Below are positions 12,004 through 15,581 of a DNA stretch of 15,581 nucleotides, piece by piece. Both the position numbers and the translations under genes were made by a program. Source of the DNA: Anaerolineaceae bacterium (lineage in GTDB: Bacteria > Chloroflexota > Anaerolineae > JAAYZQ01); NCBI GenBank assembly GCA_012514775.1, contig JAAYZQ010000326.1:1-15581 (forward strand), read 5' to 3'. Position 1 is the first letter of the stretch. Every line of letters starts with the position of its first letter. The notes under the pieces are model-generated. The model was not told the origin of the DNA and searched no databases. It saw nothing but the letters and a program-made list of their open reading frames with translations.

Positions 12004-15000
12004 ATGAGGCAGGAGATAACCAAGGGGTTGTCCAGTATGGACCTGGCCGGTCGCCTGCTGCTCCTGTGCCTGCTGCTTTCCTCGCTGCCGCCGGCCCCCC
12101 TCCTGGCCCAGGAACCGGCCACGAGTGCCGCGGTGGCCCAGGTCGACGAGGCCTGGCTGGACGAGTTGATGGCAGAGATGAGCACGGCCGACAAGGTCGG
12201 GCAGTTGTTCCTGGTCACCTTTCCGGGCAGCGACGTGTCGGCCACGTCGGATGTGGCGCACCTGGTGCAGTTCTTGCGCGTGGGGGGCGTCATCATCTCG
12301 CCCGCCAACGGCAATTTCATCAACTCGACCACCACGGCCCAGGACGTCCGCGCCTTGACGACGGGCCTGCAGGAGCTGGCGTTCAGCCCCTCGCTGCCCG
12401 TGACGCTGACGCATTCTGTGCCGGTGACCGTGAGCCTACCCATGACGCAGACGCTGGAGCCCTCGACGTCGCGGCTGGTGACCACCACGACGCAGGTCAC
12501 GGTCAATGAGGTAGTCACCCAGCCGGCGCAAAGCATTCCGCTGCTCATCGCCTCCAGCCAGGAGGGCAACGGCTATCCCTACACCGACCTGAGAAGCGGG
12601 TTCACCCCTCTGCCGAGCCTCATGGCCCTGGGCGCCACATGGAATGACACGTATGCGCGGCTGGCGGGCGAGCTGGCCGGTCGCGAGTTGAGCGCCGTGG
12701 GCGTGAACCTGCTCCTGGGGCCGTCGCTGGACGTGCTCAGCGAGCCGCGCCCGGGGCAGAGCGGAGACCTGGGGACGCGGGTCCTGGGCGGTGACCCCTA
12801 TTGGGTCGGCCGCCTGGGCAAGGCCTACGTGCGTGGTGTACACCTGGGCAGCGACGGCCGTGTGGCGACGGTGGCCAAGCACCTGCCCGGCCTGGGGGCC
12901 AGCGACCGCAGCCTGGAGCAAGAGATCGCCACCGTCGACAAGTCGCTCCAGGAGCTGCAGATCCTGGACCTGCCGCCATTTTTCGCCATCACGGGCAGCA
13001 GCGTGCCAACCGACACTACCGAGGCCTTGATGACGGCCCACATCCGGTACCGGGGATTCCAGGGCAACATCCGCATCGTCACCAAGCCCATCAGCCTCAA
13101 TCCCCAGGCCCTGCAGCAGATCCTCTCCCAGCCCGAGCTGGCTGCCTGGCGCGACGGGGGCGGAGTTCTCGTCAGCGACTCGCTGGGCGTGCCGGCGGTG
13201 CGGCGTCACTACAGCCCGGAGCTGGATGCCTTTCCGCACCGGCAGATTGCCCTTGACGCCTTCCAGGCGGGCAACGACATCCTCACCCTCTCCCGGTTTT
13301 CGCTGGGCGATACCTGGGAAGAGGAGATGCAGAACATCGAGGACACGATCCTCTTTTTCCAGTCGCGTTACGAGCTGGACAATAACTTTCGCGCCCGGGT
13401 CGACCAGTCGGTGCGGCGCATCCTGAGCATGAAGCGCGGGCTTTGCCAGGCGGGCGCGGCGGAGCGGGGCGAGGAAGGGGCGGAGGAAGCCGAGGCGGTG
13501 CTCGCCTCCGGCTTTCGCCTGGAGAACTGCGTGGCTGGCGATTTTCTCCCCGGTCGGGTGGGCAGCGGTGGGGGTACCGTGGCCCAGATTGCCCAGGAGG
13601 CGGTGACCCTGCTCTATCCCCGGGCGCAGGAGCTGCCCCTGGGGCTGACCCGCCCGCCGCGCCGCGACGAGCGCGTCCTGATCTTTACTGACGTGCGCGA
13701 GGCGCGCGAGTGCGAGCTGTGTGCCCCCTTTTACATGCTGGACCCGGAGCTGCTGCGCGACGTGATCCTGCGCATGTACGGGCCGGAGGGCAGCGGGCAG
13801 ATCAATCCCGACCGCATTGTGTCCCGAACGTTCGACGACCTGCAAAACCTCCTGACCTTTGGCAATCCCGATATGGAGGCGCTGCTGCGCGAGGCGGACT
13901 GGATCATCTTTGCCATGCTGGATTATGCCCCCGATGCCTACCCCAGCTCGGCGGCGCTGAAGCAGTTCTTGCGCGAATGGACGGCCACCCGCGAGACGCA
14001 GAACGTGGTCGTCATGGCCTTTGGCGCGCCCTATTACCTGGACACGACGGAGGTCAGCAAGCTGGCCGCCTATTACGGCGTCTATGACAAGACCGAGCCC
14101 TTTGTGGAGGCCGCGGTGCGGGCCCTCTTTTTCGAATACGCTCCCACCGGCCGGCCGCCGGTGACCGTCAAGGGCGTGGGCTACGAGCTAGCGTCCGTCC
14201 TGTCGCCCGATCCGCGCCAGGAGATCTCGGTCGATCGCGCCGACGATCCGTCTCCCGGGGGAGGCACGCCGGGCCCCATCAAGCTGGAGGAGGGGGACTC
14301 GCTCCAGGTCCGGACGGGCGTCATCGTGGACCAGAACGGCAACCCCGTGCCCGACGGCACGCCGGTGACGTTCCAGGCGCGCTACCTGCCCGAGTTGTTG
14401 GAGTGGCGCTACGAAACGACGACGGTAGACGGGGTGGCCCAGGCGACCATTACCCTGGAGATGGCGGGCGAGATCGAGATCCGGGCCACCAGCGAGCCGG
14501 CGACCAGCTCCCGGCCCCTGTTTGTCATCATGGGCGAGACGACGGTCTTTTTGACGCCAACGCCCAGCCAGACGCCGACGGCGACGCCCACGCTCACGCC
14601 CTCGCCGACGCCGACCATGACTGCTTCGCCGACACCCAGGCCGAGCGCCACGCCTTCGCCGACGGCGCCGGCAGTGACCGAGCCTCCGCCCCCGCCCGAG
14701 CCACGGGTGCGCTGGGTGGATCTCTTTTGGGCGCTGGCGGGAATGGGCCTGGCCGGCGGGGCAGTGATGGCCGTCACCAGGGCGCTGGGCATGGGCTCCC
14801 TCGTCCGCCTGGCGCTGTGGAGCGGCGTGACCGGCCTGGTGGGTTATCTATTCTACGGGCTGGGGCTGCCCGGCAGCAGCGTCGTGGAACAGGTGGCGCC
14901 CGGCCTGCGGGGCCTGATCGTCGGCTTTGCCTGGGGGCTGCTGCCCCTGGGCTACGTGGCCGTGGTGTCGTTGCGCGAGCGGCAAGCTAACGATCGGGCT

Positions 15001-15006
15001 GGTTAA
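12004..15006 (+). CDS. Secreted, membrane-anchored GH3 (NagZ-like) protein with divergent active site
   Basis: A 1000-residue exported protein. Residues 1-35 are a signal peptide (likely cut after LLA). About 47-480 is a glycoside hydrolase family 3 barrel and 520-740 a GH3 C-terminal domain; 760-843 looks like a bacterial Ig-like/Big_1 domain ([20 protein letters not shown]); 850-900 is a Thr-Pro linker, and three hydrophobic helices (about 904-926, 933-955, 966-989) anchor the C-terminus. GH3 landmarks are the [14 protein letters not shown] segment (199-212), KH at 292-293 and the nucleophile region VLVSDSL with Asp392. In NagZ-type enzymes DQEGG binds GlcNAc and PGHG...DSH carries the acid/base His. 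Here these read SSQEGN (184-189) and PGLGASDRS (295-303), so activity on GlcNAc is doubtful. Residues 125-178 are a Thr/Val-rich insertion. AGAAGGGA precedes the ATG. The gene's 3' end overlaps the convergent kinase gene by 20 bp. It may be a pseudoenzyme or have altered specificity. Confidence 0.88.
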   Translation: MRQEITKGLSSMDLAGRLLLLCLLLSSLPPAPLLAQEPATSAAVAQVDEAWLDELMAEMSTADKVGQLFLVTFPGSDVSATSDVAHLVQFLRVGGVIISPANGNFINSTTTAQDVRALTTGLQELAFSPSLPVTLTHSVPVTVSLPMTQTLEPSTSRLVTTTTQVTVNEVVTQPAQSIPLLIASSQEGNGYPYTDLRSGFTPLPSLMALGATWNDTYARLAGELAGRELSAVGVNLLLGPSLDVLSEPRPGQSGDLGTRVLGGDPYWVGRLGKAYVRGVHLGSDGRVATVAKHLPGLGASDRSLEQEIATVDKSLQELQILDLPPFFAITGSSVPTDTTEALMTAHIRYRGFQGNIRIVTKPISLNPQALQQILSQPELAAWRDGGGVLVSDSLGVPAVRRHYSPELDAFPHRQIALDAFQAGNDILTLSRFSLGDTWEEEMQNIEDTILFFQSRYELDNNFRARVDQSVRRILSMKRGLCQAGAAERGEEGAEEAEAVLASGFRLENCVAGDFLPGRVGSGGGTVAQIAQEAVTLLYPRAQELPLGLTRPPRRDERVLIFTDVREARECELCAPFYMLDPELLRDVILRMYGPEGSGQINPDRIVSRTFDDLQNLLTFGNPDMEALLREADWIIFAMLDYAPDAYPSSAALKQFLREWTATRETQNVVVMAFGAPYYLDTTEVSKLAAYYGVYDKTEPFVEAAVRALFFEYAPTGRPPVTVKGVGYELASVLSPDPRQEISVDRADDPSPGGGTPGPIKLEEGDSLQVRTGVIVDQNGNPVPDGTPVTFQARYLPELLEWRYETTTVDGVAQATITLEMAGEIEIRATSEPATSSRPLFVIMGETTVFLTPTPSQTPTATPTLTPSPTPTMTASPTPRPSATPSPTAPAVTEPPPPPEPRVRWVDLFWALAGMGLAGGAVMAVTRALGMGSLVRLALWSGVTGLVGYLFYGLGLPGSSVVEQVAPGLRGLIVGFAWGLLPLGYVAVVSLRERQANDRAG
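14551..14703 (+). repeat. Thr-Pro low-complexity linker repeat inside the GH3 gene
   Basis: About 50 codons dominated by ACG/ACC/TCG and CCG/CCC encode alternating Thr-Pro and Ser-Pro units ([19 protein letters not shown] and similar), then a Pro/Glu stretch. It separates the Ig-like domain from the membrane helices and probably forms an extended, wall-crossing or glycosylated spacer. Short degenerate DNA repeats make the tract prone to length variation. Confidence 0.75.
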
Positions 15007-15581
15007 CGGTGGTCGACGGGTCGTACCCGCCATCGGCCTCGGGGGTGTCAATCCGGAGGCTGGCGGGGGTCTCGGTGGGCGCGGGCGTAGTGGGCGACGA
15101 CGCGGCGGGCAGCTCGCCGGGATTGGCGGTGAGCAGGATGGCCGCCAGGAGCAGGGCGCCCAGGATGGCCAGGACGCGCCGGTTGGCGCGCACGAACTGG
15201 GCCACCGGCCAGTCTCGTTCGAGGACGCGGGCGGCCGCGCGGCTGATAATGCTGGGGGCCAGCAGGGCCTGGCGCAATTCGGCGACGGTCGCCGGGCGCT
15301 CGTCGGGGTGCATGGCCAGGCACCAGAGCACGGCGTGCTCTGTCTGGGGCGAGATGTCGGGCACCAGGTTGCGGGGCGTGGGCAGCGAATTGGGCCGCAA
15401 AAAACGTCGCTTGGCATCCAGGGGCGGCTGCCCGGTGAGGAGATGGTAAAGGGTGGCGCCCAGGGAATAGATGTCGGAGCGGGCGTCGGTGTGGCCGGTG
15501 TCGCCGCCATACTGCTCGAGGGGGATGTATTGCACCGTGCCCCGGCCCTGCACGACGGTGATGGTTCGCTGGTCGTCGGGC
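14987..15581 (-). CDS. Ser/Thr protein kinase, C-terminal part, with transmembrane helix (cut by window edge)
   Basis: The last 197 residues of a Hanks-type (PknB-like) kinase are visible, with the ATP-binding N-lobe outside the window. Visible marks are the activation-segment end [13 protein letters not shown] (APE-type position), the F-helix [20 protein letters not shown] and the closing Arg motif [21 protein letters not shown] basic juxtamembrane stretch then leads to one transmembrane helix ([15 protein letters not shown]) and an outer tail of about 45 residues, rich in Thr/Pro, with no PASTA or other sensor domain. The gene ends inside the 3' end of the GH3 gene, tail to tail with a 20-bp overlap. 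Both partners expose Thr-Pro-rich segments outside the membrane, hinting at an envelope-related role (inference). Confidence 0.9.
   Translation of the reverse strand, partial: PDDQRTITVVQGRGTVQYIPLEQYGGDTGHTDARSDIYSLGATLYHLLTGQPPLDAKRRFLRPNSLPTPRNLVPDISPQTEHAVLWCLAMHPDERPATVAELRQALLAPSIISRAAARVLERDWPVAQFVRANRRVLAILGALLLAAILLTANPGELPAASSPTTPAPTETPASLRIDTPEADGGYDPSTTVNQPDR

Noticed and set aside
12436..13845. 469-codon minus-strand frame opposite the GH3 gene
   Set aside because: Antisense shadow in high-GC DNA; the GH3 frame continues through it with conserved motifs.
14551..14703. CRISPR or tandem-repeat array in the GH3 gene
   Set aside because: The repeats are short, degenerate and in frame, encoding a Thr-Pro linker; there are no spacers.

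Overview
This is a GC-rich stretch, most likely from a member of the Chloroflexota (Anaerolineae or Caldilineae type, probably a metagenome contig). I base that on three things: ABC solute-binding lipoproteins with a short lipobox followed by a Thr/Pro/Glu/Val-rich stalk, secreted proteins with Thr-Pro linkers, and an archaeal-type ATP-dependent DNA ligase beside sugar ABC transporters and a Ser/Thr kinase. The taxonomic call is inference. No rRNA, tRNA, CRISPR array or mobile element was seen.

Left part (1-2061, minus strand): the N-terminus of a family-5 (peptide/oligosaccharide) ABC binding lipoprotein, broken by an apparent one-base deletion. Upstream of it lies a LacI-family regulator with a consensus promoter (TTGACA-N17-TATAAT) and its own terminator. 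The regulator's promoter and the binding-protein leader share a 19-base operator-like element (16/19 identical) built on CCGG cores exactly 12 bp apart. This suggests that the LacI protein represses itself and controls the binding protein.

Centre-left (2138-4563): a plus-strand FAD/NAD(P) disulfide oxidoreductase behind a good sigma70-type promoter, with the class-I redox cysteines but without the usual C-terminal catalytic His. It converges, six bases apart, on a minus-strand two-gene unit encoding a four-helix tandem-DUF350 membrane protein and a small DUF2007-like protein, with its own extended -10 promoter.

Centre (4571-11587, minus strand): a ribose-type sugar ABC operon in the order permease, binding lipoprotein, double ATPase. 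It is followed by a SorC-family sugar-sensing regulator with its own promoter and a 168-nt leader, then by an ATP-dependent DNA ligase 45 bases downstream. The operon promoter carries an inverted repeat over its -35 box and a second perfect repeat upstream. Strong hairpins sit on either side of the binding-protein gene.

Right part (11588-15581): a structured intergenic region of about 350 bp, then a plus-strand 1000-residue secreted, membrane-anchored GH3 (NagZ-like) protein. Its key GlcNAc-binding and acid/base residues look replaced, while the nucleophile Asp is kept. Its 3' end overlaps by 20 bp the end of a convergent Ser/Thr kinase gene, truncated at the window edge, whose product has a transmembrane helix and a Thr/Pro-rich outer tail.

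Overall this is accessory carbohydrate sensing and uptake, with two independent regulator/transporter pairs (LacI with an SBP_bac_5 protein; SorC with a ribose-type ABC system), plus envelope-associated proteins. The most unusual points are the 12-bp-phased LacI operator array, the divergent GH3 active site, and the sorC leader with an RBS-proximal hairpin and a possible leader peptide.
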